Below are positions 55,500 to 63,816 of a stretch of DNA of 64,000 nt, one piece after another. The stretch is from NCBI RefSeq assembly GCF_900109565.1, contig NZ_FNZZ01000001.1:186001-250000 (forward strand). Reading direction: 5' to 3'. The DNA is from Sphingomonas palmae (GTDB lineage: Bacteria > Pseudomonadota > Alphaproteobacteria > Sphingomonadales > Sphingomonadaceae). The notes under the pieces were generated by a model. That model had not been told where the DNA came from, ran no database searches, and was given only the letters and a program-made list of their open reading frames with translations. Both the position numbers and the translations under genes were made by a program. The stretch's first letter is position 1, and the number at the start of each line of letters is the position of its first letter.

Positions 55500-56170
55500 A
55501 GCGTCGCAGCGATCGCGCGTGCGGCCTCGTCTGGGTCGCTCGCCTGCGTGATCGGACGCCCGATCACCAGCATCGATGCGCCGTCGTCGAGCGCGCGGCG
55601 CGGCGTGACGACGCGCTTCTGATCGCCCGCCGCACCATCTGCGGCACGGACGCCCGGCACGACAAAATAGCCCTTGGGCCACGCACGGTGCGCTTCCTTG
55701 ACCTCCGCGCCCGAGCAGACGATCCCGTCCAGCCCCGCTTCGCGCGCGAGATCGGCGAGGCGCAAGACGTGATCGTGCGCGCTGCCGCTCACGCCGGTCG
55801 CAGCAAGATCGCTGTCGTCGAGGCTGGTCAGCATCGTCACCGCCACCACGCGCGTGTCGGGGTGCGCCGCGGCCTTCGCATCCTCCAGCATGGCGCGGCC
55901 GCCGCTCGCGTGAACCGTCAGGACAGCGGGTTTGAGCACGGCGAGCGACTGCACCGCTTTCGCGACCGTGTTGGGAATGTCGTGAAGCTTCAGGTCGAGA
56001 AAGACGGGAAGGCCCACTTCCTCGATCGCGCGCACGCCCGCCGGACCGTTGGCACAGAAGAACTCGAGCCCCAGCTTCACGCCGCCGACGTGATGCCGCA
56101 CCTTCTGCGCCAGCGCGCGCGCGCGGACGAGATCGGGCGTGTCGAGCGCGACGAAGATGCGGTTCGACAT
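55496..56170 (-). CDS. pyrF: Orotidine 5'-phosphate decarboxylase
   Basis: 224 residues, converts OMP to UMP. The catalytic array is in FLDLKLHDIPNTV (Asp59, Lys61, Asp64), with Lys32 in GGVKLGLEFF. VTMLTSLDD and the phosphate-binding GRPIT near the C-terminus are in place. It is coupled to lapA upstream (shared base) and to the 85-residue orphan downstream (ATGA). Confidence 0.97.
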   Translation of the reverse strand: MSNRIFVALDTPDLVRARALAQKVRHHVGGVKLGLEFFCANGPAGVRAIEEVGLPVFLDLKLHDIPNTVAKAVQSLAVLKPAVLTVHASGGRAMLEDAKAAAHPDTRVVAVTMLTSLDDSDLAATGVSGSAHDHVLRLADLAREAGLDGIVCSGAEVKEAHRAWPKGYFVVPGVRAADGAAGDQKRVVTPRRALDDGASMLVIGRPITQASDPDEAARAIAATL

Positions 56171-56499
56171 CAGACTGCCTCCGGGCTCGTCGCCGCCGGA
56201 GGTGGCGGAGGCGGCGGCGGTGCCTGTTCAGGGAACGCGGCCTCGCTAATCGCGCGGGTGCTCGCCAGCGCGCGCTCGGCTGCCGCCAATCGCTGCCGCA
56301 ACCGCCAGCGGATGACGTGCTGGTAGATCAGCGTCGGCAGGAAGCCGAGCAGGAAGGTCAGCAGCAACAGCAATGGCAGATTGATCTCCATCACCAAGTC
56401 GCCGAACAGCTGGATCGAGACGGTGGTCCAGTTACCGAAGGTGAACACCGCGGCGATGAACGCCAGCAGGCACCAGAACAGGATTTTTAGAAACTGCAT
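56170..56499 (-). CDS. lapA: LapA-family (DUF1049) membrane protein
   Basis: 109 residues with two membrane helices (FLKILFWCLLAFIAAVFTFGN and LPLLLLLTFLLGFLPTLIYQ) followed by a basic cytosolic helix (RWRLRQRLAAAERALASTR) and a proline-rich tail. LapA with LapB (YciM) controls FtsH turnover of LpxC in E. coli; here no lapB follows, so only the family is certain. It opens the pyrF-trp-acc-fol operon. The open frame continues upstream but is antisense to nothing with a better start; the ATG at 56499 fits the family. Confidence 0.8.
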   Translation of the reverse strand: MQFLKILFWCLLAFIAAVFTFGNWTTVSIQLFGDLVMEINLPLLLLLTFLLGFLPTLIYQHVIRWRLRQRLAAAERALASTRAISEAAFPEQAPPPPPPPPAATSPEAV

Positions 56500-56540
56500 C
56501 GCGGCCGACGCTATCGCCCGCTGCGCATTTTGGCCAGCCT

Positions 56541-58850
56541 TCAGCCGATTTCGCGGCGCAACGCGGTGAACAGCGGTGGGATGGCGGCGAGGCGTTTCTC
56601 TTCCTCGTCGAGGATGGCTAGGAACGCGGCACGCTTGATCGCGGCAACGCGGCCCGCGCGCAGACGGCCAGGACCAGGCAGGGTAGAGACGGTGATATCG
56701 ATCATCCGTTCGGCGCCGTGCAGGCGTCCCCAAAGATAATCGTTCTCGCGGTAGGCCCGGCTGAAAAACGCACCGAAGCTGTTGAACTGGATGCCCTTCA
56801 AGGTCGCCTCGGCGCCGCCGCTTCGGATCGTTCGCGCATCGTCGGGCGAGATGCGGTCGACCCGGATCGGGTCGTACTCGTCCGTGCCTTCTCCCTGCAG
56901 CAGCGGCAGGGTCGCCACGTCGATGTAGGGGAAGCCGAGATAGTTGAGCAGCATGGCACGACGCAGGTCGCGCGGCAGCGCCGCGAGCGCGGCGGCGATC
57001 CGCGCGTCGGTGTCCGCATCGAGCTTCGTCAGGTCGAGCGAGGTGCCGAGTGCGTCGAGTAGCGGTTCGGCATCTTCGCGCAGACCACGCACCATTGCGC
57101 GCAACGATCGGTGCCGCTCCGGCCGACGCGCGTCGAGATAGGCGCCGAGCGAGGCGTAGACCTCGTTCCTGAGCGGTTCGAGCGTCGCCGCCCCCGCCGT
57201 CGCTTCCGCCTCGCTGATCCGCCGCGCGAGCAGGCGCAGCCGCCGCACGCGGAAATCGAGATCGAAGGTGCGCAGGAAGGCGACCGCCGGCTCGCTGCCC
57301 GCACCGGTGAATACCGCACGCTCGGTCACCCCGCGTCTGCCAAGCGCCTGATCGATGCGCGCGCGCGTGTTGCTCCACCGCTGCGTTCCCGGTGCGCCGC
57401 CGACCGCGTGGAGCAATGTCGCTATGAATTCTATGACGTTGGAGGTTTTGAGGTGACCGTAGCCGGCATAGGAGAAGCCGGCACGCTCGGCGGCCGACTC
57501 CTGCGCCCGGCGACGCCACGCGACCAGCCGCGCGGGCGTCGGGCGATCGAGGAAGAAGGTTCGGCCGAACAATTGCTCGATCTCGCGATCGATGTCGGGC
57601 CTGATCGCCTCCAGCACCGCGCGCATCCGCTCGATGCGACGCGTGCGTTCCGCCAATGCCTCCAGATTGTCGCGGATCGGCTGCTGGCGCGGCAATTCGC
57701 TGACCGCGCCCAGGATGGTCTGAAAGAAACCCGGTACGCCATCGACCGCGCCGGACAGCCGGAACTTGGTGCCAGGCGACGGGTCGATATAAACGAAGCG
57801 GCGATCGATTTCGCGGCGGGCGGGCCGGTCGCGCAACGCGTCGATCGCGGGGCGGAAAGGCGCGTTGGCGAGTACCGATCCGTCGATCAGCGCGGTCTTG
57901 GCGATGGTGTTCGCCGCGAATTGCCGCGGCAGGATGCGGCGCAGGAACACGCTCCGCCCGGGCCAACGCGCGCCGCGTTGCTCCAGCGCCATGTCCAGCT
58001 CCGTGACCGTCAGCGGTGGGAAAGCGCCGGGGAAGCTCGAGGTCGCGCGCGCAGCGAAGGTCAGTTCGGCCGGGTCGGCAAGCGTGTCGCAAGCCCGGCC
58101 GCTGTCGCTGAACGGAAACACCAGCCGGTGCTCGGTCTCGATCACCTCGGGTGGCGAATGCAGCTCCAGTCGCTCGGGGTGACCGGTGAAGTCGGTCACG
58201 GTCACGAACAGATCGAGCGGCTGACCCGGCGGCAGCAGGCGCGGGCCGCGCGCCGTCCCCGCCATCGCCGCGAAGGCGTCGAGCAGCATGTTGGTGAACC
58301 CGCTGCCCGAGAAGGGCGGCTCGAACCAGCGTGACCGGACGAAGTGCGACAGCTTGGCGCGCACTTCCTCGCGCGTGCCCTCGTCGGCCTCGTCGAGCTG
58401 GTCGGCGCTGCGGCCCGCCGCCATCCACGCGAGCGGCAGCGCCCACACTTTGGCGAATCGCGAGGCAGGGGCTGCGTCGGCGTCGATCAATCGTTCTACA
58501 TCGGCACCGTCGAGCCAAAGATCGGTCAGCGGATCGAGCGACTGGCCCGACGCGATCGCCTGCGCCAGAAAGATGCCGTTGATCCCGCCCGCGCTCGCGC
58601 CCGCGACGATGTCGGGCAGCACACGTACCCGGATGTCCGCTGCCTCGCGGATCTCATTCAGCAGGTCGGCGTAGACGCGTGCGGAGCCGGTCAGGTCGGT
58701 CGTGTCGTCGTGAACGGCGCGGCTCGCGCGTGCCAGGTGCCAGACCTCTTTGGTGATGCCGTGCATGTAGACCGCCAGGCTGATGCCGCCGTAGCAGACG
58801 AGCGCCAGCCGAAGTTCCTTCTCCTTGGGCGCGCTCGCGTCGCCGCTCAT
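56541..58850 (-). CDS. Patatin-like phospholipase (DUF3376-type long form)
   Basis: 769 residues. The patatin domain covers about 14-340: the oxyanion region LALVCYGGISLAVYMHGI, the nucleophile Ser86 in VAGASAGGINGIF, and the dyad Asp323 in LIDGSVLANAPF. Residues about 400-769 form a helical DUF3376-like C domain with charged repeats. Presumed lipid acyl hydrolase; cytosolic or membrane-peripheral because there is no signal peptide. It overlaps the upstream EEP-family gene by four bases. Confidence 0.88.
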   Translation of the reverse strand: MSGDASAPKEKELRLALVCYGGISLAVYMHGITKEVWHLARASRAVHDDTTDLTGSARVYADLLNEIREAADIRVRVLPDIVAGASAGGINGIFLAQAIASGQSLDPLTDLWLDGADVERLIDADAAPASRFAKVWALPLAWMAAGRSADQLDEADEGTREEVRAKLSHFVRSRWFEPPFSGSGFTNMLLDAFAAMAGTARGPRLLPPGQPLDLFVTVTDFTGHPERLELHSPPEVIETEHRLVFPFSDSGRACDTLADPAELTFAARATSSFPGAFPPLTVTELDMALEQRGARWPGRSVFLRRILPRQFAANTIAKTALIDGSVLANAPFRPAIDALRDRPARREIDRRFVYIDPSPGTKFRLSGAVDGVPGFFQTILGAVSELPRQQPIRDNLEALAERTRRIERMRAVLEAIRPDIDREIEQLFGRTFFLDRPTPARLVAWRRRAQESAAERAGFSYAGYGHLKTSNVIEFIATLLHAVGGAPGTQRWSNTRARIDQALGRRGVTERAVFTGAGSEPAVAFLRTFDLDFRVRRLRLLARRISEAEATAGAATLEPLRNEVYASLGAYLDARRPERHRSLRAMVRGLREDAEPLLDALGTSLDLTKLDADTDARIAAALAALPRDLRRAMLLNYLGFPYIDVATLPLLQGEGTDEYDPIRVDRISPDDARTIRSGGAEATLKGIQFNSFGAFFSRAYRENDYLWGRLHGAERMIDITVSTLPGPGRLRAGRVAAIKRAAFLAILDEEEKRLAAIPPLFTALRREIG

Positions 58851-59545
58851 GCCAGCGTCAGCTCGGCCCAGATCGGCAGGTGGTCGGATGCCTTGCGGGC
58901 AGTGGGACTGGCGTGAACCCCGCAGGCAGCGATCCGCAGGTCGGGCGATGCCATGATCCGGTCGAGCCGCGCGATCGGGCGGCGCGCGTGAAAGCTCGGA
59001 CCCGTCTCCGCGAAGGCGAAATGCCGAGCGAAGTCGCGCAGGCATCCCGACATGCGGCTCCACTCGTTCAGATCGCCCATCATCACGGTCGGATGCTGAC
59101 GCGCACAGGCAGCGACATGGGTCATCACCGCCTGCGCCTGACGCCGGCGCCACAGGCCGGAGAGGTCGAGGTGCATGCCGATGATCCGCATCGTCGTGCC
59201 GTGGATCGACACGTCAGCCATCACGGCGCCGCGCGGCTCGAGTGCGGGCAGGTGGAGCACCTCGCAGTCATCGATGACGGCCGAACGACGCACAAGCAGG
59301 GCATTGCCATGCCAGCCGCTGCTGAGCGCGCGGACGCCGAACCCGACTGCCTTCCATCCGCCATGCTCCTCCAGCAGATGCGGCGTAATCACCGCGGCGC
59401 GCGTACCGAAGCGCCGGTCGGCCTCCTGCAACGCGACAATATCGGCATCGATTTCGGTGAGCACGTCGAGGATGCGCTGCGGGTCGCGCCGGCGATCGGT
59501 GCCGATCCCCTTGCGCATGTTGTAGCTCGCGACCTTGACCTTCAT
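58847..59545 (-). CDS. Endonuclease/exonuclease/phosphatase (EEP) family protein
   Basis: 232 residues. VKVASYNMRKGIGTDRRRDPQRILDVLTEIDADIVALQEADRRFG, IIGMHLDLSG, TVMMGDLNEW and the C-terminal KASDHLPIWAEL carry the metal and catalytic residues (Asn, Glu, Asp-x-Asn, Asp-His) of the DNase I-like fold. It could cut nucleic acid, phospholipid head groups or phosphoesters; with a patatin and MprF as neighbours, a lipid phosphodiesterase is possible but unproven. No signal peptide. The ATG at 59545 follows a GTG at 59548. Confidence 0.8.
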   Translation of the reverse strand: MKVKVASYNMRKGIGTDRRRDPQRILDVLTEIDADIVALQEADRRFGTRAAVITPHLLEEHGGWKAVGFGVRALSSGWHGNALLVRRSAVIDDCEVLHLPALEPRGAVMADVSIHGTTMRIIGMHLDLSGLWRRRQAQAVMTHVAACARQHPTVMMGDLNEWSRMSGCLRDFARHFAFAETGPSFHARRPIARLDRIMASPDLRIAACGVHASPTARKASDHLPIWAELTLA

Positions 59546-59568
59546 CACACGAGCGAAACGAGCGTTGA

Positions 59569-59598
59569 CCGGGTGAGTTGCACGCCCGGTTCACCCGG
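59569..59598 (-). terminator. Inverted repeat between mprF and the EEP-family gene
   Basis: CCGGGTGA and TCACCCGG are perfect 8-base arms around a 14-base loop. It begins 16 bases after the mprF stop. There is no T-run, so it may be a weak terminator, an attenuator or an operator. Confidence 0.3.
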
Positions 59599-59613
59599 GA
59601 GTGCGCCGTCGCG

Positions 59614-62259
59614 CTAGACAGCGAGCATTACCGGCCGCGGGTGCACCGCGCTGTTTTGACCTTTCGGCGGCTCAGCCTCGCGCCGTTTCGCGGCAGGTGC
59701 GATTACCGGCACTGGCGAAGGCTGCCCGATCAGCCGCGACAGGTCCCGCAACGCCTGGACGAGCCCCAGGCCGCGCGGCCCGGCAATGTAGCGCGGCTCC
59801 CAATCGGGCGCGAACTTCTCCTTGTAAGTGCGCAGGCCGCGGAAGCCGTAGAAGCGCTCACCATGCTGGAACACCAGCGCGGCCGCGCGTGCCCATGCGG
59901 GTGCCAGCCGCCGACCGGCGATCCCCGACAAGGGCGCGATGCCGAGCGAGAAGCGCTCGTACCCCTGCTCGCGCGCCCATTGCATCACGTGCACGAACAG
60001 GAAGTCCATCGTCCCCGACGGAGCGTCATCGCGGTGCCGCATCAGATCGACCGACGCCTCGGCCCGGTTGGCGGTCAGCCACAGATTGGCGAAGGCGACG
60101 ATCCGGTCATCGACCATCGCCAGCGCGACGTCGAAGTGCGACAGATAGTCGGCGTCGAACCGGCCCAGGCTGAACCCCTTCTCGGCGTGGCCCTTCGCGG
60201 CTGCCCATTCGTCCGACACGACGCGCAGTTCATCGATGATCGCGGGCCCGCCGCTCGCCGGCACGATGCGGAAGGTGAGGCCGCGACGCGCGGCGGCGCG
60301 TTCGGCCTTGCGCACCGATCGCATGCGCGGCGTCTCGAACGTCAACTCGCGCAGGTCGACCACCGCTTCCTCGCCGTATTTGATGACATGCAACCCCATG
60401 CCGATCGCCAGGTCGAGCACCGGCGGCGTGATCTGATAGAGCAGCAATCGGCCCTGCGCCGCATCGGCCAGATCGCGGATGCGCCAAAGCAGGTCGGGCC
60501 ATTCGCTCTGCTCGCCGACGGGATCGCCCATGACGATCCAGCTCGCGCCGCGCCGACGATACATCAGCATCGCGGTGCCGCGCTCCGACAGGAGGAAGTT
60601 CTTGTCGCCGGTGAGCGCCAGCAGCGCGTCGGTACGCCTGCCGCGCGCCAGAATGTCCGACACCTTACCCGGATCGCACGCGATGTCGGGCGCGCTCGGC
60701 GCCGGCCCCATCCACCGCCATATGGCTACTCCGGCCAGCAATACCGCCACTCCCAGTGTGGCGCGCAGGAAACGCGGGGCGTCGCCGCGCAGGGCAAAGC
60801 GCCACCACAGATCGTCCTGGTACGGGATCTGACGATAGGCGAAGAACCCCGCCCAGGTCGCGCTCGCCACCACCACTGCGACGGCTCCCAGCCATGCGCC
60901 CGAGAGCGGCATCTGCGTCAGCGCGGTCCGACGATAGAACGCCGCGCGGGTCCAGTGGAGCAGCGCGGCGAGCATCAGGCACGCGGTCGCCTCCTCATAG
61001 TCGATGCCCTTCACGAGCGAGAAGATCGCGCCCGCGATCAGCAGCGCGCGCGTTGCCACGAACGCACCGTCGAGCCGCCGATAGAGACCGGGGGCGAGCA
61101 GCAGCAGCCCGGTGCCGACCAGGCTGGCGGCAATGTGGCTCGCCTCGATGAAGGGGAGCGGGGCGATATGCGAGAGCATGCCCATGCGCCCTTTCAGCGA
61201 CGGCAGCGACCCTGACAGCAGCAGCATCGCACCGCCGATGAAGGTCGCAGCGGAGAGCACCAGCGGCGCGATGCCGGTGGCGGCGGCGCGCCCCTCACGC
61301 AGCAATCGCAGGGACAATGTGCGTCGCCGCGCGACTTCGCGCACGGCAAGCATGACGACCGACACGGCGAGCGGAAGCAGGTAGTAGATCAGCCGATAGG
61401 CGACCAGCGCGGCGAAGGCGGTAACCCGGTCGCCCGGCAAGACCGCCAGCACCACCGCCTCGAACACGCCGATGCCGCCCGGCACGTGGGTGACCACCGC
61501 CGCGACGATGCCCAGGGCGTAGGCGAGCACGAAGCTCGGCAGCAGGTGCAGCGACGCGCCCGGCATCAGCACGAACAACGCGGCGGCGGCGGCGGTGACG
61601 TCGATCAGCGCCACGCCGATCTGCGCCAGTGCCTGTCTGCCGCTCGGCAGCGGCAGGCTGAAGCGATGCCAGCGCAGTGGTCCGTTGCTGTGGGCGCATA
61701 GCAGCACCAGCGCGGCGGCGGTGGCCAGAATGGCGGCACCCATGACGTGCGACAGCGCGGGTGAGAGCGTCACGCCAGCGAGTGAGATCGCGTCGGAGCG
61801 GGCGAGCAGCGCCGCGCCTGCCACGGTGATGATCCCGCTCCAGAACGTCGCGCTCGCGACGCCGATCACACGCGCGATATCCGGTCCGTCGAGCCCGGCG
61901 GCCGTGTATATGCGATACCTTGCCGAGCCTCCGGTCACCAGCGACAGTCCAAGATTGTGGCTGAGCGTGTAGCTGGTGAACGAGGCGAGCGCTGCGGTGC
62001 GCCACGGCAGCGGGCGCCCGATCACGCGCAGCGCCAGCGCATCGTACAGCGTCAGCGCCAGATAGCTGAGCGCGGTAAAGGTCATCGCGGCGACGATCTG
62101 CGGCACCGTCATCGCATGCAGCACACCGCGGACTTCGGCGTAGCTCAGGTGCCGGGTGAGCTCCTCCATCGCCGTGAATCCGAGCGCCACCAGCAGCAGC
62201 ACCAGCGCGACCGACAGCGCGACGCGGTACCGTGCCGCCGCGGCGAGCAGCTTATCCAC
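59614..62259 (-). CDS. mprF: MprF-like bifunctional phosphatidylglycerol aminoacyltransferase/flippase
   Basis: 881 residues. The N-terminal part has about 14 membrane helices, with the flippase-type region GLSLVTGGSARYRIYTAAGL and PGGIGVFEAVVLAVLPGD. The C-terminal 330 residues form the cytosolic DUF2156 GNAT-like catalytic domain (MRSVRKAERAAARRGLTFRIV, GFSLGRFDADYLSHFDVALAMVDDR, MDFLFVHVMQWAREQGYERFSLGIAPLSG, KFAPDWEPRYIAGP). It transfers an amino acid, lysine or alanine, from aminoacyl-tRNA to phosphatidylglycerol; which one is not readable. GTG start overlapping the DUF2147 gene by eight bases. Confidence 0.88.
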   Translation of the reverse strand: MDKLLAAAARYRVALSVALVLLLVALGFTAMEELTRHLSYAEVRGVLHAMTVPQIVAAMTFTALSYLALTLYDALALRVIGRPLPWRTAALASFTSYTLSHNLGLSLVTGGSARYRIYTAAGLDGPDIARVIGVASATFWSGIITVAGAALLARSDAISLAGVTLSPALSHVMGAAILATAAALVLLCAHSNGPLRWHRFSLPLPSGRQALAQIGVALIDVTAAAAALFVLMPGASLHLLPSFVLAYALGIVAAVVTHVPGGIGVFEAVVLAVLPGDRVTAFAALVAYRLIYYLLPLAVSVVMLAVREVARRRTLSLRLLREGRAAATGIAPLVLSAATFIGGAMLLLSGSLPSLKGRMGMLSHIAPLPFIEASHIAASLVGTGLLLLAPGLYRRLDGAFVATRALLIAGAIFSLVKGIDYEEATACLMLAALLHWTRAAFYRRTALTQMPLSGAWLGAVAVVVASATWAGFFAYRQIPYQDDLWWRFALRGDAPRFLRATLGVAVLLAGVAIWRWMGPAPSAPDIACDPGKVSDILARGRRTDALLALTGDKNFLLSERGTAMLMYRRRGASWIVMGDPVGEQSEWPDLLWRIRDLADAAQGRLLLYQITPPVLDLAIGMGLHVIKYGEEAVVDLRELTFETPRMRSVRKAERAAARRGLTFRIVPASGGPAIIDELRVVSDEWAAAKGHAEKGFSLGRFDADYLSHFDVALAMVDDRIVAFANLWLTANRAEASVDLMRHRDDAPSGTMDFLFVHVMQWAREQGYERFSLGIAPLSGIAGRRLAPAWARAAALVFQHGERFYGFRGLRTYKEKFAPDWEPRYIAGPRGLGLVQALRDLSRLIGQPSPVPVIAPAAKRREAEPPKGQNSAVHPRPVMLAV

Positions 62260-62695
62260 GCGGCAGTTCCGACACGCGCTGCCACACCTGCGACTTGCAC
62301 AGCAGGCCGTGCAGGATGCAGCCGCGAACGCGCATGTTGCTGTCGTCGACCTGCTCGATCAGCGAGTAGAAGTGCCGCCCCATGTCAGGCACGAACACCG
62401 TGCCCGCCCAGCTGCGCGCACCCGTCGGACGATAGTTTTCCAGCAGCGACGTGCCGATCAGATTGGGAACGTTGCCATCGCGCGCGTCCTGCTGCGCCTC
62501 ACGGCTCGCCCAAACGACGCGGCCGCACAGCCGATCAGCGCAGGGCAAGGTGCGCACCGCGACACTATGGTATGGGTTGATCCACGTGCCGTAGATAGAG
62601 GCGGACGGCGCAGGCTCAGCGGCCGCCGCCGCTCCGCCGATCGCCAGCGCCGCCAAACCCATCGCCCACGTCGCAATCCGTCCAACCATCGTCAT
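62252..62695 (-). CDS. DUF2147-family exported protein
   Basis: 147 residues. Start at the ATG with GGAGG eight bases upstream gives a signal peptide (MTMVGRIATWAMGLAALAIGGAAAA). The mature part is a small beta-rich DUF2147 domain (SIYGTWINPYHSVAVRTLPCADRLCGRVVWAS, GARSWAGTVFVPDMGRHFYSLIEQVDDSNMRVRGCILHGLLCKSQVW; about residues 33-65 and 94-140) with four cysteines able to form two disulfides. Function unknown; predicted periplasmic. It overlaps mprF, so the two are probably coexpressed. Confidence 0.85.
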   Translation of the reverse strand: MTMVGRIATWAMGLAALAIGGAAAAAEPAPSASIYGTWINPYHSVAVRTLPCADRLCGRVVWASREAQQDARDGNVPNLIGTSLLENYRPTGARSWAGTVFVPDMGRHFYSLIEQVDDSNMRVRGCILHGLLCKSQVWQRVSELPRG

Positions 62696-62745
62696 CGCGC
62701 CATCCTCCCGCATGCGAGATGGAGCTAGCGCAGCGCAACTTGCCG

Positions 62746-62759
62746 CAGCGTCGACGCTG
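62746..62759. repeat. 14-base perfect palindrome upstream of the DUF2147 gene
   Basis: CAGCGTCGACGCTG reads the same on both strands and lies about 50 bases upstream of the DUF2147/mprF start. It may be an operator. In GC-rich DNA a chance palindrome of this length is not rare. Confidence 0.3.
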
Positions 62760-62800
62760 GCTGAACAATCGGTAATGGTCGGGGGCGACGACGGAGAATC

Positions 62801-62876
62801 TGGTGCCGGTTGCAGGAATCGAACCCGCGACCTTCGGTTTACAAAACCGCTGCTCTACCAGCTGAGCTAAACCGGC
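62801..62876 (-). tRNA. tRNA-Thr (anticodon UGU)
   Basis: The minus-strand 76 bases fold into a cloverleaf: acceptor GCCGGTT/AACCGGC, D-arm TAGCTCAGCTGGTAGAGC, anticodon loop TTTGTAA with anticodon TGT, T-arm GGGTTCGATTCCTGC, discriminator A and an encoded CCA (62803-62801). The codon read is ACA/ACG by wobble. It lies alone between two hypothetical-type genes. Confidence 0.95.
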
Positions 62877-62925
62877 ACGTCGTGCGCGCCGCCATGCGTC
62901 ACCCGCGCGTCGGCGTCCAGCCCCT

Positions 62926-63801
62926 TTACGGCGCGCCGAAGGTCCATCCCTCGATCCGCGCGACCTCGGGCGTGAGCGCTGACGGATGCCACAGCTCGGG
63001 CCGGGCAGCGGCGACGCGTAGCCACGCGGCGCTGAGCAGCGCATCGCTGCTGTGATCGTCGATCGTGCCGTCGTCGGGTACAGGCTCGCTCCCCAGACCA
63101 GCGAGCGCGTCGTTCAACGCGGCGGTGTCGCGCAGCTTGCTTCGGCCCGCGCGCACCCCCGCTTCTCGCGCGGCAAGGGTGGTGTAGATTTCGAGCACCA
63201 CGCTGCCGTGCCCTGGATCGCGATCGAACGGCCAGATCGGGATGGCGCCGCTCAGACGATGCAGCATCCGCATGCCGGTCAGGCTCGACTTGCCCACCTG
63301 CGCCGCCCCGACGAGATTGAGGTTGCTGACCGGGCTCAGGCCCAGTGCGGCCTGGGCATGTTCGGCCAATCGCCAGCGCCCACGCCCGGGCGGAAACAGA
63401 TCACCGACACGTCCGCCGTGACGCCGAAAGTGGCGCGAGGCGTCGGGGTGGTCGACGAAGCTGGTTGCGGAGAGGTGCGGGTCGCCGGCGCAGATGCGGT
63501 CTACCAGCGCCCATAAAGCGCGAGCGTCCGGCGGGCTCTGTGTCCACTCGGGGAAATAGCCGCTTCGATCGAAAAAGGGCAGCGCGGTTCCGAGGTCGAG
63601 CCCGACGAGCGTGTCGGGCGGTAGATCGTGCATGATCCAGTCGAGCACCTCCGCGCGTGACCAGATGTGCTTCGGCCGTACCAGCGCAGGCGCCGAGTTC
63701 CCGTTCGTGCACAGCGCAACCCGGATGCCCTTCTGCCGCTCGCCGACGGCGCCGGACCAGTCGATCCCGGCGAAATGCCGGAAGCGCGGCGCGTCGACCA
63801 T
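62926..63801 (-). CDS. RNase H-fold (DUF429-like) protein of unknown function
   Basis: 291 residues, soluble. The opening HFAGIDWSGAVGERQKGIRVALC has the strand-turn GIDWSG that starts many RNase H-like/DUF429 proteins, and LVGLDLGTALPFFDRSGYFPEW supplies a second acidic strand. A third acidic position may lie in IDDHSSDALLSAAWL. The middle part (about 110-200) is less clear. No function is established. It lies 15 bases after the serine hydrolase gene. Confidence 0.65.
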   Translation of the reverse strand: MVDAPRFRHFAGIDWSGAVGERQKGIRVALCTNGNSAPALVRPKHIWSRAEVLDWIMHDLPPDTLVGLDLGTALPFFDRSGYFPEWTQSPPDARALWALVDRICAGDPHLSATSFVDHPDASRHFRRHGGRVGDLFPPGRGRWRLAEHAQAALGLSPVSNLNLVGAAQVGKSSLTGMRMLHRLSGAIPIWPFDRDPGHGSVVLEIYTTLAAREAGVRAGRSKLRDTAALNDALAGLGSEPVPDDGTIDDHSSDALLSAAWLRVAAARPELWHPSALTPEVARIEGWTFGAP

Positions 63802-63816
63802 TGGGCTCGCGGGCGA

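Noticed and set aside
56500-58518. Very long leftward open frame upstream of lapA
   Set aside because: It runs in another frame through the patatin gene, is Arg/Ala-rich, and has no family match; a shadow of the real gene.
62801-62876. tRNA-Thr as an integration site
   Set aside because: No integrase, no repeated 3' tRNA end and no composition shift on either side within the window.
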